From CAZTLI01 sp964614375 (GTDB taxonomy: Bacteria; Chloroflexota; Anaerolineae; Aggregatilineales; Phototrophicaceae): a stretch of 6,104 nt of DNA. Of this stretch, positions 1 to 5,110 are shown in pieces. Where the stretch lies: NCBI GenBank assembly GCA_964614375.1, contig CAZTLI010000346.1:1-6104 (forward strand), written 5' to 3'. The position numbers were made by a program, and so were the translations under genes. The notes under the pieces were generated by a model. That model did not search any database. It was not told the origin of the DNA and saw nothing but the letters and a program-made list of their open reading frames with translations. Each line of letters starts with the position of its first letter. Position 1 is the first letter of the stretch.

Positions 1-941
1 TGCGTGACCGCCTGCAACCGGGCGAAGAAATCAAAGCATGGGTCATCAAACCCTACGATTATGATGGCGATTTAATCGTCTCTATCAATCGGGCTTTAGA
101 ACTGGAAGACTGGTCGCGCGCCGAGCGTCTGCTCGAAAACGGCGAGGTGGTCGAGTCCCCTGTAATCGGCTCAAACAAAGGCGGTATTCTGGTGCAATTT
201 GGCCGCTTGCGCGGATTTGTCCCTAATTCGCACATTGTCAGCATCCGCCAACTCAACAGTCGAGAAGCCAAAGATTCCCTGATTGATCAGGTGCTCCAAC
301 TCAAAGTGATTGAAGTCAACCGCGCTCGCAGCCGGCTGGTGCTTTCTGAACGCGAAGGCATGGCAGATATGCGCCGCAAGCGCATGGTCGAACTCTCAAT
401 CGGGCAGGTGGTCACAGGCCAGGTAGTCCATCTGGTCGATTTCGGCGCATTTATCGACATCGGCGGTGTCGATGGCTTGCTCCATATCTCCAAAATTTCG
501 CGCCATCATATTAACCATCCCTCGGATATACTCACCGTTGGCGAAGAAGTCGATGTGGTTGTTGATGACATCGACCTGGATCGCGAACGAATCAGCTTCA
601 ATCGCAGCGCCCTGCTGCCCAATCCGTGGGATACATTCGCTGATGACTACACCGTCAATGATCTGATACGCGGCACGGTATCCAATGTGGTTGACTTCGG
701 GGTATTCGTCAATATTACGGAGGGCGTTCAAGGCTTAGCGCATGTGAACAATATGCAGACACTCGGCATGTCGCATCCGCGTGATATGTTCCGCGAAGGC
801 GACCCGATACTCACCCGGATCACCGACATTGATACCGTTAAGCAGCGCGTTGCCCTGAGTATCGACGCCGTAACAGCCGATGAACACGCCGCATGGACAC
901 AGGAACTCGACACGCCGGACGATACCCCTAACGCGGATTAA
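1..941 (+). CDS. rpsA: Ribosomal protein S1-type protein with tandem S1 RNA-binding domains (5' partial)
   Basis: This is the 3' end of a gene that begins before the window. The frame is open from the first complete codon at position 3 and gives 312 residues before TAA at 939-941. Visible are the tail of one S1 repeat (about residues 1-31) and three further repeats at about 47-118, 133-202 and 217-288. The last two carry the classic S1 pattern, VDFGAFID...GLLHIS and VDFGVFVN...GLAHV. Tandem S1 (OB-fold) repeats are typical of ribosomal protein S1, which binds mRNA on the 30S subunit and helps initiation. The C-terminus is a short acidic tail (about 15 residues). A GTG at 147 could be mistaken for the start, but it falls at the head of an S1 repeat and the frame continues upstream with S1-like sequence. 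Other multi-S1 proteins exist, so the rpsA symbol is likely rather than certain. The carD-like gene follows on the same strand after 54 bp with no clear terminator between, so co-transcription is possible. Confidence 0.88.
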   Translation, partial: RDRLQPGEEIKAWVIKPYDYDGDLIVSINRALELEDWSRAERLLENGEVVESPVIGSNKGGILVQFGRLRGFVPNSHIVSIRQLNSREAKDSLIDQVLQLKVIEVNRARSRLVLSEREGMADMRRKRMVELSIGQVVTGQVVHLVDFGAFIDIGGVDGLLHISKISRHHINHPSDILTVGEEVDVVVDDIDLDRERISFNRSALLPNPWDTFADDYTVNDLIRGTVSNVVDFGVFVNITEGVQGLAHVNNMQTLGMSHPRDMFREGDPILTRITDIDTVKQRVALSIDAVTADEHAAWTQELDTPDDTPNAD

Positions 942-995
942 CAGAGGCCGCCCGTTTATCGCCCATCTCGTCAATTTATAGGAAAGGAACGGTCT

Positions 996-1505
996 ATGCT
1001 CAAGCAAGGTGAAGCCATTGTCCACCCAAGATATGGCGCGGGGCGTGTCATTGGCACGCAAACACTCACAATGGGGGGCATCGAAAAGCGGTACTATGCG
1101 GTTGAATTGGTCGATGACCAGAGTACGGTCTTAGTTCCAGCCGATCAGGTCGAGAATATAGGGATTCGTACCGACATCATCGACCTGAAAACCATCGAGA
1201 CCATCTTGCACAACACACCGCACATTTTGTCTGAGGATTATCGGATACGTCAGGCCGAGATTCGGGATAAGATGAACAGTGGTAAACCGGGCGAAATGCT
1301 GCAAGCCTTGCGGGACCTGTGCTGGCATGAATGGACAAAGAAGCTCACGCCAAAAGAACTCGACATGAAGACGCAACTGCTCGATGTCTTGACGCAAGAG
1401 CTGTCTCTTCGGGTAAAATTTGACTTACCCTCGGCACGCAGCCAGATGCAGACCATGCTGCATCACGCCATGCACACGCATGAAGCCGGTCTTCAGGGCG
1501 TGTAA
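996..1505 (+). CDS. carD: CarD/CdnL-family RNA polymerase-binding transcription regulator
   Basis: The product is 169 residues, the usual size for CarD/CdnL. The N-terminal part (about 1-65), opening with LKQGEAIVHPRYGAGRV and continuing through YYAVELVDD and VLVPADQ, matches the CarD/TRCF RNA polymerase-interacting domain, a Tudor-like fold that binds the beta subunit. The rest (about 75-165) is predicted helical, with the RxxQAEIRDKMNSGKP...LRDL segment typical of the CdnL DNA-contacting domain. Family members stabilise the open complex at promoters, often for rRNA and growth genes, in the cytoplasm. The ATG at 996 is well supported: GGAAAGGA at 981-988 is a strong Shine-Dalgarno with 7 nt spacing. 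The gene lies 54 bp after the S1 gene on the same strand and is followed by a GC-rich hairpin. The family call is firm; the actual regulon in this organism cannot be seen from here. Confidence 0.9.
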   Translation: MLKQGEAIVHPRYGAGRVIGTQTLTMGGIEKRYYAVELVDDQSTVLVPADQVENIGIRTDIIDLKTIETILHNTPHILSEDYRIRQAEIRDKMNSGKPGEMLQALRDLCWHEWTKKLTPKELDMKTQLLDVLTQELSLRVKFDLPSARSQMQTMLHHAMHTHEAGLQGV

Positions 1506-1531
1506 TCCATTCACCGTTCCAATAAATGAGC

Positions 1532-1556
1532 CGCCCCCGACGGTGTGTTGGGGGCG
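1532..1556 (+). terminator. GC-rich hairpin after carD, in the convergent gap
   Basis: CGCCCCCGAC (1532-1541) pairs with GTTGGGGGCG (1547-1556) around a 5-nt loop. The stem is 10 bp with one G-U wobble. It sits 26 nt after the carD stop and abuts the stop codon of the opposing unknown gene at 1557. The wobble is a G-U in plus-strand RNA but would be an A-C mismatch in minus-strand RNA, so the stem is better for carD. No good T-tract follows on either strand, so it may act as a stabilising or pausing hairpin rather than a full intrinsic terminator. Confidence 0.55.
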
Positions 1557-1961
1557 TTAGGCTGTCTGGTGACCGAGACGGATAGTGAACGTTCCATTCG
1601 GATAAATATAAAAGAGTGGGACGATACCGGGTATCGAAGCCGCTTTTTTTATAATCCGGTGCAATCGCGCGCTCATGTAGACATCTTGGCCCGGCTTCAG
1701 CCTGCCGTAAAGCGCGCCTGCCACTGTATACCCTTCTAGCTGGATAAATACATAACCGGTCTGCGGACTATCAAGCGGTATCGAGGGGTGATACCCCGCA
1801 TCCAGCATATCTCGTACTACGGTGAATGCCTGTTCCATTTCTCGCTGAGATGTGCCCGATTGGACTGGCTTGCGATAGACGCCTCTGGCATGACTGCGGC
1901 GTATCATTTGCTCTGCGGCATTCATCAACGCATCATGAACATCATAGGGAGGGTTAGCCAT
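1557..1961 (-). CDS. Protein of unknown function, 134 residues
   Basis: I do not recognise this protein. The start is an ATG at 1959-1961, with a good Shine-Dalgarno AGGAG (complement of 1968-1972) 6 nt upstream, and the stop is TAA at 1557-1559. The product looks soluble, with no signal peptide or membrane segment. The N-terminal half (about 1-55) is rich in charged residues and probably helical (DALMNAAEQMIRRSHARG, then REMEQAFTVVRDMLDAGY). The C-terminal half (about 65-130) alternates hydrophobic and polar residues (TGYVFIQLEGYTVAGALYG, VPLFYIYPNGTFTIRLG), suggesting a small beta-rich domain. It has its own promoter candidate (1990-2017) within an inverted repeat that also covers its start codon. 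It lies downstream of the FKBP gene on the same strand with a 125-bp gap, so it is probably transcribed separately. Base composition resembles the housekeeping neighbours. That it is a real gene is well supported; its role is unknown. Confidence 0.78.
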   Translation of the reverse strand: MANPPYDVHDALMNAAEQMIRRSHARGVYRKPVQSGTSQREMEQAFTVVRDMLDAGYHPSIPLDSPQTGYVFIQLEGYTVAGALYGRLKPGQDVYMSARLHRIIKKAASIPGIVPLFYIYPNGTFTIRLGHQTA

Positions 1962-2003
1962 TGTGGACTCCTATAACCTCTACAGCTTTATTATAGTCCA
2001 CAA
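1961..2003. repeat. 9-bp inverted repeat spanning promoter and start codon of the unknown gene
   Basis: TTGTGGACT at 1961-1969 is matched exactly in inverted orientation by AGTCCACAA at 1995-2003, with 25 bp between. In an alternative alignment the arms extend inward with TATAA (1972-1976) against TTATA (1991-1995), at the cost of a 3-nt bulge. One arm covers the Shine-Dalgarno and the last base of the ATG on the minus strand; the other overlaps the -10 box and spacer. The predicted transcript would start near 1983 and so contain only one arm, which favours a protein-binding site in DNA over an RNA hairpin. The operator role is inferred. Confidence 0.5.
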
Positions 2004-2017
2004 GGGGTCAAAAGCAA
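1990..2017 (-). promoter_or_regulatory. Sigma-70-type promoter candidate for the 1557-1961 gene
   Basis: On the minus strand TTGCTT (complement of 2012-2017) is followed after 16 bp by a perfect TATAAT (complement of 1990-1995). A start near 1983 gives a leader of about 22 nt that includes the AGGAG ribosome-binding site. The spacing and position fit well. There is no experimental support. Confidence 0.55.
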
Positions 2018-2086
2018 TATTAAGGCGGTTTCTGGGGTGAAATTGGATTATTGGGGACAGCCACAACAGACCATCCCCGGTTGCGG

Positions 2087-2482
2087 CTAATCTGTGACGG
2101 AAATCAAATCCACTTCAAAAATCAGCGCCGAATAAGGCGGGATGACGCCGCCTGCGCCGCGTTCGCCATAACCCAACTGATATGGGATGTAAAACCGATA
2201 ACGCGAGCCGATGTTCATCAATTGCACGCCTTCTGTCCAGCCAGCGATGACCTGATTCAACTTGAATTCAATCGTCTCGCCACGTTTGAACGAGCTATCA
2301 AACTCTTTGCCGTCGATGAATGTGCCACGATAATTGACTTCGACTGTCGATTGCGGGCCAGCGGGCTTCGCGCCCCTGCCTTCTTTCAAAACCTCATACT
2401 GCAATCCGCTGGCGGTCACAGTGATATAGTCGTTTTTGGCATTTTCCGCAAGAAACTTCTCGCCGTCTTCTTTCGCACCCAT
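2087..2482 (-). CDS. FKBP-type peptidyl-prolyl cis-trans isomerase
   Basis: The product is 131 residues and catalyses cis-trans isomerisation of Xaa-Pro bonds. A short N-terminal lead (about 1-30, with KFLAENAKND...ASGLQYEVLKEG) matches the joint between the dimerisation and catalytic parts of FkpA/Mip proteins. A complete FKBP domain follows at about 45-130. Pocket residues equivalent to those of FKBP12 are visible: Y51, F61-D62, F73, V78-I79, W82, Y105, I114 and F122, within VNYRGTFIDGKEFDSS, QVIAGWTEG and GYGERGAGGVIPP. There is no signal peptide or lipobox, so the protein is probably cytoplasmic, and it lacks the long FkpA/Mip dimerisation arm. The start is ATG at 2480-2482 with a moderate AAAGGG (complement of 2489-2494) upstream; the stop is TAG at 2087-2089. 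The frame stays open 19 codons further upstream to a TAA but has no ATG, GTG or TTG there. It diverges from the DinB-type gene across 102 bp, in which I see no convincing promoter for either gene. Confidence 0.92.
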   Translation of the reverse strand: MGAKEDGEKFLAENAKNDYITVTASGLQYEVLKEGRGAKPAGPQSTVEVNYRGTFIDGKEFDSSFKRGETIEFKLNQVIAGWTEGVQLMNIGSRYRFYIPYQLGYGERGAGGVIPPYSALIFEVDLISVTD

Positions 2483-2584
2483 GTGCAGCCCTTTCTGGTC
2501 TGGTGTGGCTGTTGGCAGATAGCCGCGTTCACCATACGATTAAACTATTGCAGGTGACTATACAGGACAACAAGGGGTTACGCT

Positions 2585-3052
2585 ATGCCAGACCGCGCTG
2601 CGCTCATTCAGAAAATTCGCATCTTGCCGGAACAACTCACCGAACTGGTCGTTGGACTCAGTGATGAACAATTGACCACACACTATGTCCCGCACGAGTG
2701 GACAATCGCGCAGAATGTGCATCATCTGGTCGATTCGCACATGAATTCCTATATTCGCTTCAAGCTCATGGTGACCGAAGACCATCCCACGCTGAAGACC
2801 TATCAGCAGGAGGTGTGGGCAGAACTCGCCGACGCCGCTGCGCCCAATATCGACGTGTCACTAACGCTTTTACGGGGTTTGCATACACGCTGGTGTATTT
2901 TTCTTGAAAGTCTTAAAGCGACGGATTGGTCGCGCAGCGCCAACCACCCCGAAGCGGGCACAGTCACTATTGAGGATATGCTAATTACCTATGCCGATCA
3001 CGGCGAAGCGCATCTCAGCCAGATTCAAACCGTGTTGGACGCGATGGGATAG
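2585..3052 (+). CDS. DinB-superfamily protein, YfiT/BstA type (putative metal-dependent hydrolase or thiol transferase)
   Basis: The product is 155 residues, normal for a DinB four-helix-bundle protein. Diagnostic YfiT/BstA stretches are present: HEWTIAQNVHHLVDSHMNSY (37-56), the RFKLMVTEDHPTLKTY run (58-73), LHTRWCIFLESL (99-110) and a C-terminal HGEAH. The likely metal triad is H47, H139 and H143, the last two spaced H-x3-H as in Bacillus subtilis YfiT (H67, H160, H164 in my recollection of that structure). In Firmicutes, BstA transfers bacillithiol to electrophiles; whether this organism makes bacillithiol cannot be told here, so the substrate is unknown. The ATG at 2585 has AAGGGG (2572-2577) 7 nt upstream. 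The stop TAG at 3050-3052 lies 2 bp from the stop of the opposing TIR gene, and no terminator separates them. The family assignment is firm; the biochemical role is inferred. Confidence 0.88.
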   Translation: MPDRAALIQKIRILPEQLTELVVGLSDEQLTTHYVPHEWTIAQNVHHLVDSHMNSYIRFKLMVTEDHPTLKTYQQEVWAELADAAAPNIDVSLTLLRGLHTRWCIFLESLKATDWSRSANHPEAGTVTIEDMLITYADHGEAHLSQIQTVLDAMG

Positions 3053-3054
3053 GC

Positions 3055-4488
3055 TTATCTAACACTACGTGACAATACCTTTGAGATTAATTGAGCCAAA
3101 CGTTCAATCTCCGTCTTTGTCTCATCTTTGCCAAGCCCGGATGTATTGATATTAACATCGCTATCTAACGCCAAGACGCCAATGACTCGGCTAGGAGACC
3201 AGCTTGTGCCGGGTGCGTATATGGGGGCCGCAAGAACCGAACCGGTTGTGGAACCGACAAGATTGGCTTTATCTGTGGTCTGTGCAATTTCACTGTCCCA
3301 CGCAGACCCAACCGCACCTGCCTTTCGTTTGACCCGCAAATTCAGCACCGCATTATCAGCATTCGAGGACGCCACAATTAGAACCAGTTCATCACTAATG
3401 TTATTGACAAGAAATACATAGGATCGGATAGGCACATTTAATGGGGGGATAAGCCGTGCAATGCGTAAAATCGCCTGCAAATGAAGTTGATCACGATAGT
3501 TAATGGTGGTGGGAAGTGGTACGGGTAATAAATCAGCAATATACTTGGAGACATCCTCTAGCTCTTCGAGAATTTGACCGTAATCAGAATGCTTCTCACC
3601 TTTCTCATTATAAACTTCATCTTGACTATCCAGGATCAGAACCCCGATTACGCGGTCAGGGTTTTGTTTGGCAAAGACAGGAACGCCGATGATTTCTTTT
3701 ACATGGCGAGTAATCGCGATTTGTTCTTCGGAAAGATGCAGAATATCCTTTAAATACATCGCATCTTTATTGGATAAGTCAGCAAGGCTATTAGTCCGCG
3801 TAGTCCATGTTAGACCAACTATACCTTGCGGCGGGTTAAGTTTGAACTCAAGGCCAAGTTCCTCATCGGTAAATCCTTCACTCGCGGTCACAACATACAA
3901 TGTAGCGGTAGGATCATTGACAAGAAATAAACACGCCCTATATAAAGGGCCGGGAATAAGGTCAGAGACTGCGTTGACACTTTGCGACAACGCTCGCAGC
4001 AGTTTGGCATCAATAGGCTGAATAGATGGGAGTGATACATCGGGCGTAATACGCTTTACACGCCGATGAGTTGTCTTTTTGACAGATTGTTGTTGGCAGT
4101 GCGATTTTATGGCCTTAATCAGGCGTTGGATTTTTGTCTCATCATCATCGCCACGAATATCCGTATATTGGTAAGTGTTTAGGTCAATGGGTATGATGGT
4201 GTCTTCGGCAAGTACGGGGAAAATCTTCTTTCCCAACTGTTCAGCATAGATACGTTCCTGCCTGACCCACTTAGATTGAATCGACGCAGGTGTCAATATG
4301 ACAACCACGCAGCAAGAATGGGTAATACCATCTTCTATTGCATTAATCCACGACTCGTGCCCGGGTTCTATTTCTTCGTGATCGGTCCAGGTCGATAATC
4401 CAGCCTCTTGCAACACTTTCCGTACATAACGCATCATTATGGCATTAGATCGGGCATAACTGATAAAAACATCGCGTTTTGGGGGCAC
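3055..4488 (-). CDS. TIR domain protein with two tandem GAF domains
   Basis: The product is 477 residues. Residues 5-130 form a TIR domain of the bacterial TIR_2 type: RDVFISYARS (strand A, 5-14), WTDHEEIEPGHESWINAIEDGI (BB-loop region, 34-55), VVVILTPASIQSKW (61-74), and W74-x3-E78, where the glutamate matches the catalytic Glu of NAD-cleaving TIRs. A basic linker (about 131-150) leads to GAF domain 1 (about 160-320) and GAF domain 2 (about 333-470). The two share FLVN strands and an RVIGVLxLDS motif (279-288 and 434-443), so they look duplicated. There are no membrane segments. Bacterial TIR domains commonly hydrolyse NAD+ or make cyclic ADP-ribose signals; GAF domains bind small ligands. 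A ligand-triggered NAD-depleting sensor is therefore plausible but inferred. The start is GTG at 4486-4488, preceded by AGGACT (complement of 4495-4500) with 6 nt spacing; the stop is TAA at 3055-3057. G+C is clearly below the neighbours (about 40% in sampled lines), suggesting transfer. A purely regulatory signalling role is the alternative. Confidence 0.9.
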   Translation of the reverse strand: MPPKRDVFISYARSNAIMMRYVRKVLQEAGLSTWTDHEEIEPGHESWINAIEDGITHSCCVVVILTPASIQSKWVRQERIYAEQLGKKIFPVLAEDTIIPIDLNTYQYTDIRGDDDETKIQRLIKAIKSHCQQQSVKKTTHRRVKRITPDVSLPSIQPIDAKLLRALSQSVNAVSDLIPGPLYRACLFLVNDPTATLYVVTASEGFTDEELGLEFKLNPPQGIVGLTWTTRTNSLADLSNKDAMYLKDILHLSEEQIAITRHVKEIIGVPVFAKQNPDRVIGVLILDSQDEVYNEKGEKHSDYGQILEELEDVSKYIADLLPVPLPTTINYRDQLHLQAILRIARLIPPLNVPIRSYVFLVNNISDELVLIVASSNADNAVLNLRVKRKAGAVGSAWDSEIAQTTDKANLVGSTTGSVLAAPIYAPGTSWSPSRVIGVLALDSDVNINTSGLGKDETKTEIERLAQLISKVLSRSVR

Positions 4489-4530
4489 TCGTAAAGTCCT
4501 ATATGTGTAAATTCATACTCATCCATATTA

Positions 4531-4549
4531 ATAATGCGATGGCATTATA
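4531..4549 (-). promoter_or_regulatory. Promoter candidate with overlapping 7-bp inverted repeat upstream of the TIR gene
   Basis: On the minus strand a perfect TATAAT (complement of 4544-4549) lies about 55 bp upstream of the GTG start of the TIR gene. It would give a leader of about 48 nt that includes the AGGACT ribosome-binding site. No good -35 box is seen at the usual spacing, so the promoter may be weak or activator-dependent. ATAATGC (4531-4537) and GCATTAT (4542-4548) form an inverted repeat with a 4-nt spacer that overlaps the -10 box and the expected start point, a natural place for a repressor site. Both roles are inferred. Confidence 0.4.
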
Positions 4550-4633
4550 ACGCAAGTCACAATGTACTTCATTTCTCGGTCAACGCGCAAGCACTGATAA
4601 CCCGTAACTTCTGACAGGATTCAACGGTATTAG

Positions 4634-4677
4634 GGTTAGTAACCTCTACTTTGCAAGATACACATCTCTGGTATAAT
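4634..4677 (+). promoter_or_regulatory. Extended -10 promoter candidate for the 66-residue gene
   Basis: TATAAT at 4672-4677 is preceded by TGG, giving the extended -10 form TGnTATAAT. A TTGCAA at 4651-4656 lies 15 bp upstream, or TTTGCA one base earlier at 16 bp. Immediately before it is the 11-bp palindrome GGTTAGTAACC (4634-4644), which could be an operator. The expected start is near 4684, giving a leader of about 87 nt before the ATG at 4771. The promoter is the best match in this AT-rich divergent region; the operator role is speculative. Confidence 0.55.
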
Positions 4678-4693
4678 GTACGTGGAGATTTTT

Positions 4694-4717
4694 ATGATGA
4701 TTTTAGGTTTTTGCTAG
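4694..4717 (+). CDS. Possible 7-codon leader peptide (MMILGFC)
   Basis: Within the predicted leader of the 66-residue gene, ATGATG at 4694 opens a reading frame of seven codons ending in TAG at 4715-4717. GGAGA at 4684-4688 lies 5 nt upstream as a good ribosome-binding site, though it would be at or very near the 5' end if the message starts near 4684. It could be a translated leader that affects downstream expression, or chance. The evidence is thin. Confidence 0.2.
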   Translation: MMILGFC

Positions 4718-4770
4718 ATAATTTTTGAAAATACCAATGCAGCCTTTCTCATCACCAAGGGGTTTATGTC

Positions 4771-4971
4771 ATGTCATTGATGGAACTACAACACACAGCA
4801 AATTTCAGTGAAGATGAAAGCAATCCAGGGGTTTATCACAAAGAACCATCGCGCAACAAAAATAAAAGACGTGGGTTCTCTAATCGTATGAAAAGCCTTC
4901 TCAGGAAACAAGCACATACCCTGCAAGAACTTGAGGAAATCAACCAGAACATTGAGTCTTTCGGTCAATAA
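4771..4971 (+). CDS. Small basic protein of unknown function, 66 residues
   Basis: I do not recognise this protein. The N-terminal third (1-20) is polar and acidic. The middle (about 24-46) is strongly basic (KEPSRNKNKRRGFSNRMKSL), which could bind nucleic acid or an acidic protein surface. The C-terminus (about 38-63) is a likely amphipathic helix or short coiled coil with heptad-like hydrophobics (MKSLLRK...LQELEEINQNI). It has no membrane segment, signal peptide or cysteine. Support for a real gene is good for its size: ATG at 4771 with AAGGGG (4757-4762) 8 nt upstream, an extended -10 promoter about 95 bp upstream, TAA at 4969-4971 and a hairpin terminator about 40 nt later. It diverges from the TIR-GAF-GAF gene across 282 bp and shares its low G+C. 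It could be a regulator or partner of that protein, or an unrelated small gene. Confidence 0.62.
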   Translation: MSLMELQHTANFSEDESNPGVYHKEPSRNKNKRRGFSNRMKSLLRKQAHTLQELEEINQNIESFGQ

Positions 4972-5012
4972 ACATTCCTCAGATTCCCCTATTAAGATAT
5001 AGAATCTCACAC

Positions 5013-5038
5013 GGAACAGTTAATCTGTTCCATGTTTT
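5013..5038 (+). terminator. Intrinsic terminator after the 66-residue gene
   Basis: GGAACAG (5013-5019) pairs perfectly with CTGTTCC (5025-5031) around a TTAAT loop, and ATGTTTT follows. The 7-bp stem with a modest T-rich tail sits about 40 nt after the TAA at 4969-4971, as expected for a Rho-independent terminator on the plus strand. It would also shield holB from read-through. Confidence 0.65.
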
Positions 5039-5094
5039 GTATATCACCCGTTTTCCGCCTGACTGATTTCTCCATCACACAATTTACTACCACT

Positions 5095-5107
5095 GTGTAT
5101 AATACAC
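5095..5107 (+). promoter_or_regulatory. Probable leaderless promoter of holB, inside a 13-bp palindrome
   Basis: A perfect TATAAT at 5098-5103 ends 7 nt before the holB ATG at 5111, so transcription would begin at or next to the A of the start codon. There is no Shine-Dalgarno in the preceding bases, which fits a leaderless message. No clear -35 box is seen at the usual spacing (5075-5080 reads TCACAC). The -10 lies in the perfect palindrome GTGTAT-A-ATACAC (5095-5107), which might be an operator or simply reflect the near-symmetry of the box. Confidence 0.5.
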
Positions 5108-5110
5108 CGC

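Noticed and set aside
147..149. GTG as start of the S1-type gene
   Set aside because: The frame is open to the window edge and encodes S1-like sequence upstream; the GTG falls at the head of an S1 repeat without a convincing ribosome-binding site.
1974..1983. TAACCTCTAC repeated at 4640-4649, both near promoters
   Set aside because: A shared 10-mer is expected several times by chance in a 6-kb window, and its placement relative to the two promoters differs.
2053..2078. Hairpin GGGGA/TCCCC downstream of the FKBP gene as a terminator
   Set aside because: The stem is only 5 bp with a 16-nt loop and no T-run follows on the minus strand; too weak to call.
2051..2557. Plus-strand open frame of 168 codons
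   Set aside because: It is antisense to the FKBP gene, which has an intact catalytic domain; the product shows no recognisable motif.
2571..2579. CAAGGGGTT repeated at 4756-4764
   Set aside because: Both are Shine-Dalgarno regions upstream of starts; the similarity is explained by ribosome binding.
2483..2584. Divergent promoters between the FKBP and YfiT/BstA genes
   Set aside because: TATACA (2559-2564) and TTTAAT (complement of 2539-2544) were considered, but neither has a -35 box at acceptable spacing.
4489..4770. RNA gene, CRISPR repeat or mobile-element end in the AT-rich divergent region
   Set aside because: No tRNA-like cloverleaf, regularly spaced repeat, terminal inverted repeat or target-site duplication is visible; promoters and short palindromes account for what is there.
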